Of a DNA stretch of 64,000 bases, positions 36,152 to 47,172 are shown piece by piece (within the stretch, counting starts at the first letter, position 1; each line of letters begins with the position of its first letter). The notes below the pieces were generated by a model. It was not told where the DNA came from and did no database searches. It saw only the letters and a list, made by a program, of their open reading frames with translations. The stretch is from contig MU004234.1 of assembly GCA_010405405.1 (NCBI GenBank), positions 106,993 through 170,992 on the forward strand, given 5' to 3'. The stretch is from Microthyrium microscopicum. Taxonomy: Eukaryota > Ascomycota > Dothideomycetes > Microthyriales > Microthyriaceae. A program made the position numbers and the translations under genes.

Positions 36152-38529
36152 ATGAGCAGATTCAATCCTATCAACAAGGTCGCTCGGATTAAGAATAAAC
36201 CCATCCCCGACGACTTGTGGGAAGAGCATCGTCAAGGCATCTTGCAAAAACAAGACGAGACCAGAAGTGTCAAAAAGACTGCAGAATGGATAACTTTGCA
36301 GAACTTTCCTGGGTTTACCCCAAGGTAGGTAGATTCGCGATTATCCATGCTCAAACAGCCAACAGAGTATTGGGCATGTTCCATCGACTGTTCCATGTTT
36401 CCTTCACAATACTTTGATATTGAACAATATGTCTCTCAATCAAACTGAATAACATCAAAACAACGCATACTAACAGATCCAGTACCGCGCAACTTCGTAC
36501 GCAAATGAAAATATGGCAAACTCCCAAGGCCATCTCTACGCAAGCTTCTGGTAGCGGAAGTATGCAGCCAACTGTGGTTGAAGATTCGCCCAGCTTTCAA
36601 GAGACGGAAGCAAATAGTGCAAATCATCATGACAATTGCAGGACTGCCTCACAAGAGGTCAGCGGAACCTTCAACGAGCAAACGCTCGACGCTGACACCA
36701 TTTTCCTAAGAGATGACTTCCCATCGTACGCTTTGAAGAGACCTTCAGCAAGTGAAGAGTCAGACTGCAGCGTCCATCCCAGGAAGAAGCTCAAATGCGA
36801 TATGTCATCTTCTACATCCTCTTTGCAGACTCTTCGATTTCATGAAGCATCGCCGAAATTGGGTCCTGCCAAAGTGTTGATAGATGGACAGCCTCTGTAT
36901 TCTGCAAAACCGGGAGAGGCACAAAGGATCAAGTTGCAACATGAGCGCTCCGGCTTTGAAACACAATTTGATCTATCAAAGCTCCAATTCAGCGCTGATT
37001 TTCTCATGGCAAATGAAAGATACAAAGAAGCCTCCCCTTTGTATCTCATTTTATGCAAGGCTTATCAGGGATTCTATCCCGTACCCAAGAGGAAGTGTCT
37101 GATGGCTGTTGTGGCTCATTACCGATGTGCAACCACAGGCTCTGGGTTGAGGTCGGCCAAAAAGCTGCTCAAAGACTGGTTAGAGAAAGCAGACATGTTC
37201 AGAGTTGCTCTTACTGCCTTTGAACAATGGCTCTTACGCATCATGCTACTACAAGTGCTCCTATCATTATACCTCTTCAGTGAGGCTTTCGAGCTTTTCG
37301 AGGAATTCGAAACAGCGACCGCTCACGACCCTTCAATCTTAAGGGCCCTGGGCGTCACTGAAGCAATGCGACTGCCTGTTAACGCCATCACCATGGATAA
37401 ATTAATTAGATGCACCCAGATGATGTTCTACCTTTTCGAGTCAGAACCCGCACAAGCAAATCTAGCGACCATCTGCTCTCGCTTCAAAGGATACACTATA
37501 TTCGAAGGCTGCATGCGTCTAGATGGCATTGCATCAGAACCTTACGACAAGTTTTCATCCTCGTGGTTCAAAGATATTCAGGCTGTTTCCTCGTATTTCC
37601 GACGCTGTCTTCACTGGATTGGCTCAGAGATAAAGTCCTTTTCCTTGCTCAGCATCGGGTCTGACTGGAAATCTTTCCGCCGCCAGTTCCCAGATTTTAT
37701 CCACGCGGATACTGCCATGATTTTTTATTTCTTAGCTTCTAAATGGATGACTTACCAGGGAGCCCCAGGCAAACGAAAAATAGAACAAAAGAACAGCAAT
37801 CCAGAGAGTTCTCCAAGGGTAGCTGACCTGGAGGTTCTCAAGATACTCTCAGCAATGACCATGGAGGAATCCACAACCAAAAAGCATCAAGCGAAGTCAG
37901 CTAAGCTCAAATCCGTTGAGGATAAAGTTGCCTTTCTTTTAAAAAGAGCAAAACTTGGAATTAAAAGCTTGATGAAAATGCCCGACAAAACCTTTGCAAG
38001 ACGAGTTTTGGGATACTTCGACCGGTTTCTCCACACTGACACATGGCATTGTTTGGAGCCCAACATTTGCTACAAGTTTGTTGCTCATTCTATTGATTTT
38101 CTTCCTTCTATCTGGGAACTTGGGTATGTCAATTTCGCTGAACCTTCAGTTTTCCACTGACAAAGTTGCAGACCTAGTAAGCACTGGAGAATCTTGCAAA
38201 TTGATGGCTACAAGCCCGACAAAGATTGCGCTTGTAAAGATGGCCGTTCCGATGACGGAAGTTGTTCTGTCGATAAGAAGTCCGCACCAAGAACTTGTCT
38301 AGCCGAGTCCTTGTCGGGCTCTGAGATGTCGTCAATGCGGAAAATGAGCTGGCGGGCTGCAAACAAAGCGTTCAAAACATCGCCATCGTCCATGGACCAG
38401 CTGTCTGAGTCGTTGAGGGGCAGCACTATCCATGATCGAGACCAGCCAACGCAGTTACAGGAACGGTGGCGACCACCAGTCGAGCGGTGGAGGTCTATTC
38501 AACGCATTGACTCGCCTTCTTCTTTCTGA
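36152..38529 (+). CDS. Clr5-domain protein of unknown function
   Basis: Exons 36152-36324, 36477-38123 and 38172-38529 give 725 aa. The Clr5 domain is split by intron 1: IPDDLWEEHRQGIL plus WITLQNFPGFTPR on exon 1, and STAQLRTQMKIWQTPK on exon 2. A basic, nuclear-signal-like segment (HPRKKLKCD) lies near residue 145. A helical, TPR-like middle follows (RYKEASPLYLILCKAYQGF), then a Ser/Arg-rich tail on the last exon. Clr5 was first described as a heterochromatin factor in fission yeast; in filamentous fungi the domain marks a large family of uncharacterised proteins. Translation starting at the first Met of exon 2 would remove most of the domain. Its position beside Argonaute is noted, but joint function is not implied. 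Confidence 0.8.
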
Positions 38530-38959
38530 GCAGATGGAGGGAGCCCAGAAAGTCAGCGAGAAATGACTCGGAGCACCGAGTATATTCAAGCTTTCAAAGA
38601 ATTTTCGGTTATTGTTCATGTTTCACTTCCCGGCGTTAGCGAGTGGCTATTCTCTCCGTTATAAAGTGACCTAATCGTGATCTTTAAAGAGAAACGAGTT
38701 TCCTGCTACATCCTATTTTGAGTAGAATAATAATTTAGTCGCTTGCCCCCGATTAGGTGAACGTACCTAGGTACGATAATTAGCATGATCTTTGAGCTCA
38801 GCCTAGTCAGCCTTGTCAGCCTTGTGGGCAAGAAATTCCGTCCAATCACAAGCCAAGGACGCCGGTCCAAAATTTCTAATGACAACTTGAACTTTTTAGA
38901 TCACGATCTCTTTCAAATCCTGTATCTCTATCTCCACAACTACATCAATCATTTTAAAG
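38530..38959. other. Intergenic, no supported gene
   Basis: 430 bp including the 3' end of the Clr5 gene and the leader of the next small gene. No conserved frame or clear promoter element is seen. Confidence 0.45.
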
Positions 38960-39385
38960 ATGGGTTGGAATCCCTTCTCATCAGCGCCTTCTTCTGCGAA
39001 GCCAGATATACCGGCCCCTTCTCCTGCCGCATCCTCACCAGTCGTAGACGCGTCGAGACCTCCATTGTCTCCATCAATTCCGACATCAGCTCCCTCCTCC
39101 AAAGCTAAAGAGGTTGCTGCTCTTACGCCGCCTGGTACTACAGTAGCACCGCAAGCATCCACACCGGCTGAACAATATCGAGAGCTCAAAGCCATCATAT
39201 CATTAGGTCTTGTGATCACTATGCCGCTGTTATTGATTATGCCGCCTCGACGATTCAATGCGATCTCCATGATACAAACTGGAATGCTAGGCTGGGGTTT
39301 CAATGAGCAAAGCGAATATCGAACAGGCAGATCTGTATTGGATCGGATGGTAGGAGCCCCAGGCCGACCAGTGAAAGAGCAGTAA
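38960..39385 (+). CDS. Small predicted membrane protein, conserved-looking, unknown function
   Basis: Single exon, 141 aa. The N-terminal ~70 residues are Ser/Pro/Ala-rich. A hydrophobic segment IISLGLVITMPLLLIM (about 87-102) is followed by a basic PPRRFNA and a segment MIQTGMLGWGFNEQSEYRTG that looks constrained. One membrane span with a short C-terminal domain is predicted. Proteins of this form are sometimes labelled rhomboid-family in fungal genomes, but no rhomboid catalytic Ser/His pair is visible here. Function unknown. Confidence 0.7.
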   Translation: MGWNPFSSAPSSAKPDIPAPSPAASSPVVDASRPPLSPSIPTSAPSSKAKEVAALTPPGTTVAPQASTPAEQYRELKAIISLGLVITMPLLLIMPPRRFNAISMIQTGMLGWGFNEQSEYRTGRSVLDRMVGAPGRPVKEQ

Positions 39386-39681
39386 TACCAAAGAATGGTG
39401 CACAAGGACCACCAAACCTGTACAATATATGTCAATATCAATGAATCATGTCTCAAGAAGATACAGGGGCTGTGGAGCGTTATAAGAATAGGGACCATGA
39501 GGTCTGAATTAGATATCTAAAGGATACTGCATAGGGGGTATTTCACAAAAGGCCAATCCACCGCATCGCAGCCGAATCAACACCACCAGGCTTGTCAAAT
39601 AGAAACAACCAGGAGAACGTATGAAAACTGAACACATCGACCAGACCCATCACCAGCACATTCCTACACGGGGGAAAGGCA

Positions 39682-40584
39682 TCAACTCTCAAAGGAAAGG
39701 ACATCATCATCACTCTCCTCATACCGCACTAGACTCACCACATCCCAATCCCACACTTCCATCGAACAGATATCCTCCCACTCACCCCAATCTTTCCCAT
39801 CATCTTCCTCTGACAATCCACGGATTCGATACGCTTGCTGATCCCGACGAGTCAGATCAGACATCTCCGCCTCATACTCCGCCCAATCTTCACAAAACGG
39901 CATGGCGTATGGCACAAAGACAGACAGTCCATCGTTACGCGCAAAGCACTTATCGCGAGGATCTTCCACGTCGCCACACTCCTCGGAGCCTTCTGCAGCG
40001 TAGTGACGAGCATTGGCACCTTCACGGGTCGATTTGATCATTTTCTTGTATCGCTTTTCGCGCTTGTAAGGACATCGGCCGCGGTGGTGTTCGCCTCCAC
40101 GACAAACGCGTCCTTTGCGATATTTGAAAAAGAAGTCTCGTTTTGACATTTCAACGTCCCGGGACTCTGTTGGGTACGGTTCGAGATATTTGTTCGCACG
40201 ATATTTGTTGTACTTGTACTTGGTATCAACAACGCGTTTGTCTGCGGTGCCGGCACCGCGGAGGTCGGCATAGTCATTGTACGCAGCCATGGGGTTCAAG
40301 TCAGATGTAGCGTCGTCCAGGACGGTTTTGTGGTTGATCTTGATGAATTGATGGGGTGGAGGTTTGCAGAAGGATGGAGGACGAGTAGGGGCGGTTATGC
40401 AGCTTGTGAGTGAAAGAGGTTGAGTGAAATTCTTGGTCAAGGTCACCAAGCCAGCAACTGGTGTTCCATGGTCACCTCCATCAAGAGATTTGGTTTGCCC
40501 GAATAAAGAGATCCGCCCATTGCAGTCGAAACTACAGGGTGGTTTTCGTGCTGGTGAAGACGTTGCGGCTGTCCATTTTTGCAT
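39682..40584 (-). CDS. Hypothetical protein with acidic C-terminus
   Basis: Single exon, 300 aa. The first half is Thr/Pro-rich. The middle has Tyr/Lys/Arg-rich segments (DTKYKYNKYRANKYLEPYP, RDFFFKYRKGRVCRGGEHH), and the last third is strongly acidic and Trp-rich (DWGEWEDICSMEVWDWDVV). No family is recognised. A basic-then-acidic layout may indicate a nucleic-acid or chromatin partner, but this is only a guess. The length of open frame in a GC-balanced region supports a real gene; the exact start could be an internal Met such as the one before AAYNDYADL. Confidence 0.6.
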   Translation of the reverse strand: MQKWTAATSSPARKPPCSFDCNGRISLFGQTKSLDGGDHGTPVAGLVTLTKNFTQPLSLTSCITAPTRPPSFCKPPPHQFIKINHKTVLDDATSDLNPMAAYNDYADLRGAGTADKRVVDTKYKYNKYRANKYLEPYPTESRDVEMSKRDFFFKYRKGRVCRGGEHHRGRCPYKREKRYKKMIKSTREGANARHYAAEGSEECGDVEDPRDKCFARNDGLSVFVPYAMPFCEDWAEYEAEMSDLTRRDQQAYRIRGLSEEDDGKDWGEWEDICSMEVWDWDVVSLVRYEESDDDVLSFES

Positions 40585-41732
40585 TTGGCCAGCAGTGCGT
40601 AACTGTATGAAACTGAGGAGACGTCTAGAAAGAAATTTAGGACGATATTGTTCAGTGAGATGGAGGAAATGAGGTATATGAGAAGGTAGAATTGTTTGCT
40701 AATTTAGAATTGTTTGCAATCCAATGGCAATGGGATCACCCCCTTTGATTCCAAAAGAATGGTGAAGGTGACTCCACGCTCGCCAATGTTGTCACTCCAC
40801 AAACAAGAGGAAGTAACATTGTAAACAGAGGATAAATCATGGTCAGGCTCCACCTAATAATGAACAGGAACTTGTGTATCACGAGCGCAACTGCAGCTCG
40901 CTTCCCAGTAGGGAAAGTTCACATTCGTGGTGTAGCCCGAGGAAGAAAGATCACTGGAGCACTTCTCATTGAAAGTTCTTATATTCCTTTCCTTTGATAT
41001 CTATCAGTAATTTGAAATCCTCTATCAACAATAGAGTATGCAATAAATGCCTTATGAACAGCCTTGGGTGGAATGCCTTGCCATTTGAGTCACCTCACTT
41101 TCAGCACAGCCACAAGTTACATTGCTCTCATTTTGGCCATAGAGGGATCACCAACGAGGCTGTCCACATATCCTAGAATATGATTGGGTGGTAGGTCATT
41201 ATTCTCTAACAATTTTCATCTTTCTGTTGACTTTTCACTGATATAAGCGAGGATTGAACCGGGCCAAATTCCTTTTCTTGATCAGATGGCCGTTTCCTTG
41301 AACCCAGAGGAGTAGACGGTCAAGCTGTGAAGGTGCGATTGACATACAGGCGCTCGATCATGAATTGAAAAAGAACAAGAAAGTGCGAATGGCAGCAACC
41401 GTTTCGTATTCGACATGAGTTTGATAGAGGAAAGTGATCAGACGACGAAGCGAGCACTGTTCGTTACCCAGCCATCAAATTGTGATTTTGTGACTGTGGT
41501 GTACTCAACAGTCGGCCAAGATTATGAATCGAGAAATATCAAAACGGAAGCGAAATTCAAGACGGTAGCATCACCAAGTTTTGCAATCTGGTAGTTAATT
41601 AGCTTTGCAAGGCGAAAGACTTTGGCACCAAGGCGGAGCAAACACTTCGCCTTGCCACGTCTTAAAGGCGGAACATTTCTGCTTTAACAGTATTTATTGC
41701 GCTATAAGTCTTCTATCATCTCACATAGAATA
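40585..41732. other. Intergenic, no supported gene
   Basis: About 1.15 kb holding the promoter of the hypothetical gene and the 3' flank of the E1 beta gene. Open frames are short and unlike known families. A GGATTGAACCGGG word near 41247 resembles a pol III B box on the minus strand but has no tRNA context. Confidence 0.5.
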
Positions 41733-43029
41733 CTAGTACTTGAGTGATGCCTTGATTGCATCGTATATCCCTTCACTTGTTAGCGACGAGGACTTCTCAA
41801 TAATGGGCATGTATGATTCACTTACGGACAACGTCTGGCAGCGTAAACTTCTCATATGCCAATCCAGTATGTGTGGTCCAGCCAGCCACTCTCTGTACCG
41901 GTGCCTCTAATTTCAGAAAGCATTTCTCTTGTATCGTCGCTGCGACTTCAGCACCAACTCCAGCATTCACCATGCTTTCATGCACAACAACGGCCCTGCC
42001 TGTCTTGTTGACGCTGTCTAAAATGGTCTTTCTATCCCAGGGGTATATCGTTCGTAAATCGATCAGTTCTATCGAAACGTCGTCCATTTCCGCTTCGATC
42101 GCTTTGATGGCCGCGCTGGCTGTATAAAGTGGCGTGCCGTAGGATATCACCGTACAGCTTGTTCCAGGTTTCAGCACTTCCGCTACAGAGAGTGGGAGCT
42201 CATATGCCTCGACCGGCACTTCTTCTCGCGCGGCCCGGTATAATATCTTCGGCTCCATGAAAATCACTGGATCATTGCACGCTATGGCCGCCAATAGCAA
42301 TCCTTTCGCCTGAAAGGGCGACCGAGGAATCACCACTCTTAGTCCAGGGATATGTGTGAATAACGACTCAGGACTCTGCGTATGATATCTATCCACATTA
42401 GAACCACTCATTCACTATTACACACAGCAAACTTACAGTGCTCCATGTCCCACACCACCACATGGCATCCGCACCACCAACCCTCCACATCCCATCCCCG
42501 TCTTTCCCGCACGATACCGCATCTTCGCCGCCTCATTCACCAGCTGATCAAATGCCGGATACACATAATCTGCAAACTGTATCTCCGCCACTGGCTTTAG
42601 CCCTTGTGCTGCCACGCCGATCGCGAAGCCCGCGATACCTTGTTCTGTCAGGGGTGTGTTGAAGACGCGTGCAGTACCATATTCAGTCGCTAGCCCGGCG
42701 CTGCAGCGGAAGACGCCGCCAAAGGCAATGTCTTCGCCGAATACGAGAACACGCTCGTCAGTTGCGAGTGCGTGCCGGAGGGCTGAGTTGACGGCTTCGT
42801 GGAGGGCTAGACGAGTGGTTTTGGAAGATCGTTTGAGGGGTGCTGGTAGCTCACTTTGGGCGAGTGCGCTGGTGGATGTATGGTGTAGGAGAGGTGTTGT
42901 TGAGAAGTCGGTTGGTACGTTTAGTCTGGCGGCTTTGGGTGCTGTGGCGTATGCTCGGGAGAGAGAGATGGGAAGAACGCGGGGGCGGGTGGTGTGGAGG
43001 AGCGTCTGGGTGGGTCGGGAGAGGTTCAT
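41733..43029 (-). CDS. BCKDHB: Branched-chain 2-oxoacid dehydrogenase E1 beta subunit, mitochondrial
   Basis: Exons 43029-42437, 42388-41826 and 41770-41733 give 397 aa. The N-terminus [19 protein letters not shown] is a mitochondrial presequence. Transketolase-type blocks are [27 protein letters not shown] (read in two parts), [28 protein letters not shown] and [10 protein letters not shown]. The C-terminal transketolase domain contains [15 protein letters not shown] and [12 protein letters not shown]. Intron 1 falls inside the [13 protein letters not shown] loop, and the last 38-nt exon gives [11 protein letters not shown]. The pattern fits the branched-chain rather than the pyruvate enzyme. 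With E1 alpha it decarboxylates the keto-acids of Leu, Ile and Val. A Met at 43056 is an alternative start. Confidence 0.94.
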
Positions 43030-43406
43030 GATGGCAGACGTGTTATTGTATTTCAACAGGAAGCATTGTTCTTGCGTTAGAGAAGAGAAATTGGGATTTT
43101 TGGTGGTGAGGAATGACGATGGAGTTGGTGGTGTTGATCTGAAGCGGCTATCGACGGCTCAGCTGTTGGTTCCATTGTTGTCCAAAAAGTGGATTCTCTG
43201 ATACTGAAAATCTTATAGTGCAGGATGAGAACGCAGAAATATCTGAGTGATAACAGCTCTATTGTCAGCTCGAAAATGTATGTATACAGGGTAGATCAAA
43301 ATTCTGCTGGTCGGGACATAGTTGGGGAAGTTTGAGTATTTCTCATACAATCGTTAATTATGTCTATCAAAATCTTGATATCGCTTTTGGGTATCATACA
43401 AACGAC
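43030..43406. other. Intergenic, no supported gene
   Basis: 377 bp between the start of the E1 beta gene and the stop of the deacetylase gene on the same strand. It should contain the E1 beta promoter; nothing specific is seen. Confidence 0.45.
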
Positions 43407-44213
43407 TCAACGCGAGCTTTTCAGCAAGTCCGATATAGTAACTACTTCATACTCACGCTTCTTCAACTCTTGAAGCACGCGATTTAACATAGGAGGTGTC
43501 CAGCTCCTCCTATCGTGACATATAATAATTGAGCCTGGTCTAGCCATACTCAAAATATGCCTTGCATTCACTTTCCACCAACTAATCTGGGGATCGTGAG
43601 GATACACATTACCCAGTACTGGCAAGTAGCCCATCCTATCCAACAGCTTGAGCATTCGAGCTGAGAAGAATCCTGAGCCTGGGCGGAAGTATTTGGGAGG
43701 AGGCAGTCTTTTCCCATCTACGGAGTCATTTGAAGACTCATATGCGTGCTCGATCATTCCCTGCACAGCTCCAATTTGTCCCATCAACGTCTCATCAGAC
43801 AACTGCGCGCTAGGCTCATCGCGCATCGCATGATTACCCAGCTCATGTCCCTCGCTGACTATTTGGCGCAGTATATCCTCGCGCCCTTCTACTTGGCCGC
43901 CGATCACAAAGAAAGTGGCCTTGGCATTGTTGTCTCGCAGTAACTCGAGAATCGCAGGTGTGTATTCCGAAGGCGCATCGTCAATTGTCAGCGCAATGAC
44001 CTTATGATCTGTGTCCACTCGCCACAGCACTTGCGGCCAGCGATGCTGGAAGTATGTGATGAGAAAAGACGGCGGCTTATATATGGAATATAGGGTGAAG
44101 GAGATGGAGGCTAGAACGGCGAGGATGACGAGCATGGTCGCAGCGCGACGTCTACGGGCGCGGCGCTGGAGACGGGAAGGAAGCCGAATGAGGCGAGATA
44201 ATGCGGATGGCAT
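43407..44213 (-). CDS. Membrane-anchored polysaccharide deacetylase (NodB fold)
   Basis: Single exon, 268 aa. A very basic N-terminus (RLQRRARRRRAA) precedes one transmembrane segment, MLVILAVLASISFTLYSIY (about 27-45), giving a type II anchor. NodB blocks follow: ALTIDDAPSEYTP (motif 1), GHELGNHAMRDE (motif 2), YFRPGSGFF (motif 3) and IIICHDRRSWTPP (motif 5). In motif 2 the usual second metal ligand (H-x-x-x-H) is replaced, reading H-A-M-R-D. The family removes acetyl groups from chitin or related amino-sugar polymers; here the altered metal site makes activity and substrate less certain. Divergent from the secreted copper-protein gene ~1 kb away. Confidence 0.88.
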   Translation of the reverse strand: MPSALSRLIRLPSRLQRRARRRRAATMLVILAVLASISFTLYSIYKPPSFLITYFQHRWPQVLWRVDTDHKVIALTIDDAPSEYTPAILELLRDNNAKATFFVIGGQVEGREDILRQIVSEGHELGNHAMRDEPSAQLSDETLMGQIGAVQGMIEHAYESSNDSVDGKRLPPPKYFRPGSGFFSARMLKLLDRMGYLPVLGNVYPHDPQISWWKVNARHILSMARPGSIIICHDRRSWTPPMLNRVLQELKKREYEVVTISDLLKSSR

Positions 44214-45271
44214 TTGCCCTTGATCGTAGCGGGCTCATTCGAGTTGCTGGAAGGAAATATTGGATGGTTTTGGATGGTTGTTGATCAAGGTGGCGGTAAA
44301 CTTGAGAAGCTCAACAGCAGTGAAGTTGAACGTTCAGGGGTGATCGTTCCTTCACATTGACCTTGCCGGACCGGATCACCCACCACTCTTTCCTTACAAC
44401 TCAAACTTTTACTTGTCAGTAATGGCCAAGGCCAGCGTCCACTTCATTCACGGCGCGCCGGCGCGTAATATCAGTCAATTGAGATAGCGATGGGCGAGTC
44501 AAGATGTCTGCGGAAAAGCGAGTCGCACTGCGAGTTCACCAATTGCGCGCGTAGTCGCTCTATAATGTCTCGAAGGTCATAGATATTATCTCTGTCAAAT
44601 TGCATTTCATGCGTAAAGGCTCGGCTGTTTGAATCACTGAAGACTCAACATGAGGTGAATGTTGTTGGATGAGCAGCAACACTAACCTAATACCGTATCA
44701 ATGTCGTGTCAATTCTACGTACGATTTGCACCACAAATTTCTGGGAGATTTTCTTCGAGGCGTATCCCCACAGATCCGCCCCACAACTGGATCTCGAGCC
44801 GTTTAGTCCATGGCCACGGCACTACTCGCGAATGTCAGTGCTTCCATTGATCTCGTATCCCGATCTCGATAGGTATTGGATCTCACCAAATCCGATCCGA
44901 GACAGGATCGATTTTGGCATATTTGACAGTACAATCGGGCCTGCTCCAGGGTTAAGGCGCCGGCAACATCAGTAATCGTACCCGTAAATAATATCCCCAA
45001 CTCATGGAAGATGCAAGATTGGTTAGTGTTCAAGGGCTTGTCAGGCTGGAGTAGATTAACATAGATGAACATCGATCTGATCATGCAGATATGCTATTGG
45101 CTATTCGCAAAGGACCCTAAGATCAGAAGCTATTATATCGTTCCAGACCACTATACGGGCGAGCTCACAGGGTTGTTTACTGAAGGCGAACATACTTTAC
45201 GATCATGAGTCCCGCAATGGTAAACTGAAACTTGAGTATACCTTTCCTTCGTTCAAAAAGCGTCAGACAAG
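44214..45271. other. Divergent intergenic region
   Basis: About 1.06 kb between two outward-pointing genes. A GC-rich palindromic word GGCGCGCCGGCGCG lies near 44452-44465. No coding frame is supported. Confidence 0.5.
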
Positions 45272-46672
45272 ATGCGAACTTCCAGTCTTTACCTTTTGGC
45301 GTGCGCCGAAACTGTGCTTTCAGCCAGTCTTGGAGAAAGTATCAATTTTGAAAAGCGACAACTAGGTGGATTAATCGGAGGTCTCACAAGTAAGTCGCCA
45401 CAGCTTCCATCATAGAAGTCTGGAGGCTAACAATTCGTAGACGCTGGTTATGGCAAAGTTGCAGATCCCCCTGGACATGCTCCGCGCAAAGAAGAACTCA
45501 AGTCTCCGATGAGCATACCAGGCGTCACTATCAAGCGGGTAAAAATAAGAGCGGGTCCATACAAAGTCCCTGATATGGGCACAAAGTCTGTCACTGGTCA
45601 TTCTGGTATGCTGGAAAGCTACTATGATCCAACGGTACAAAAGCCGTGCGATGGAGACTGTAGCATTTTACAACAAGTCGGTGGTCTAGAATATACCAAT
45701 GGAACAAATGCCAACATTGATACGGGCATGTGGTATGTCATATTGCAAGTCGCTACAAATGGTTTCATTAACGAACTATAGGCTCCATCACATGGTCCAC
45801 TTCAACACCGGCGCGAGAAGGTGGGATCCCGTAGGTCGCGACTGGACGATTTGCCTGCCACATCTCGGCTTTGGTTCGTCGCCTAGTCGTTCTGAGCGAT
45901 ACTTTGTCACAGGAAACGAGCGAACTCCATTCCACTACTACCGCGAAGCCGACAAGACCGCCTATCACCTCGACCCTGCCGACAAGTTTACCTACCTCGT
46001 TGAGTTGATGAATATGAACATGGCGCCACAGACCGTATATGTCACCATGACCTACGATATCATCGAAGGAGCTTTACCCACCGGATGGAAAGAAATAAAG
46101 ACAGTGTTCCTCGACGCCGATTCATGCCGAACCAGCGAAGTACGACCACCAAAGGAAAAGGGCTCTTTCGATATCTCCAGCAAGCCATGGAAGCCGAGTG
46201 TCGAAGGCAAAATCATTGATGCTATTGGACATTTACACGATGGTGGAGTCGGTCTAGATATCAAGGCGACGACATCCGGACCGTTCTGCTCGTTTGATGC
46301 CAAATACTCCGAGAAGCCAGAATATGTGTTCCGCGGTATGGATATGAAGGGTGATAAGACTGCCAAGGACCATATTTCAAGCATGGTAAGTGCAACCTAT
46401 ACCGTTTGATCGTTCCGTGACTGATCTCGTACATTAGGCTGGCTGCTCGACGCCTCAAGACTACAAAGTACCAATGATGAGCAAGAGCCAATCATGGACT
46501 ATCAAAGGCTCGTATGATTATGACAAGAAGGAGGGAAATCTTGAAGGAGGCAAGCAATCTGAGGTTATGGCGATTGCTATTCTTTTAGTCGCTGTCCCAC
46601 CTGGTAAGTTTCTCAACTGGACATTGGAGAGGCTTGTATTGACTTCATTTAGGGCCTCTAAAGCCAGTTTAA
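45272..46672 (+). CDS. Secreted protein resembling type II copper monooxygenases (PHM-like), unassigned
   Basis: Exons 45272-45389, 45441-45732, 45782-46385, 46438-46603 and 46653-46672 give 399 aa. A signal peptide covers about residues 1-19, followed by a KR site (NFEKRQLGG). Conserved blocks are VRIKAGP-like VKIRAGPYKVPDM, TGHSGMLESYYD, WLHHMVHFN (His139, His140), GNERTPFHYY, GHLHDGGVGLDI (His287, His289) and VMAIAI near the C-terminus. The HHM pair, the HxH pair and a late Met match in order the copper ligands of peptidylglycine hydroxylating monooxygenase. That is an inference; similar fungal secreted proteins are usually left unnamed. The last exon is 20 nt and supplies the end PLKPV. 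Without that splice the frame would run on into 3' sequence. Confidence 0.75.
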
Positions 46673-47172
46673 TAACCTGGGTTGTTCATAGAAAGCAGGA
46701 TAACAAATGCATTAGTCTGTTGGTGGGATTGCCATTTTATTTTGTGCTGTCAATAATGATGGGTCGAGCCCAAGTAGGCGCAGAGGCGCTCCTAATGGCT
46801 TTTGTATAAACTGTTTACCGTACCAAAAAGTGAGAATAGTGTAACCGAATTACGTTTGGAGTCATATCAACGGATTGACAAAACAAATAGCGTGCTCCCA
46901 AAACGGAACCCGTCAGCCTTACTCTTTTATTGAGTGCTTTATTTGTGATCGAGGGCGTTTATACTTGAAGGACTCATTAGGTAGAAGGTATTAGCAAGTG
47001 TGACACCTGTCGTCCAAAAGTATTGCTCACAACTCATAACTCTTGAAGTTCATGGGAGAACAACATTTAGCTTGCCATGTCCATACCATGTCGAGAAAAC
47101 CACAATCAGTGCAGAGGAGATGGAAGATCAACGATAGAATATTGATATTACGACTCGACATTTGAAAACTGT
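46673..47172. other. Convergent intergenic region
   Basis: 500 bp between two convergent 3' ends; AT-leaning, no gene supported. Confidence 0.5.

Noticed and set aside
39835-40146. Plus-strand 103-codon frame inside the hypothetical gene
   Set aside because: Shadow of the longer minus-strand frame; no family likeness.
41230-41270. tRNA gene suggested by GGATTGAACCGGG
   Set aside because: No acceptor stem, D arm or anticodon stem could be paired around it.
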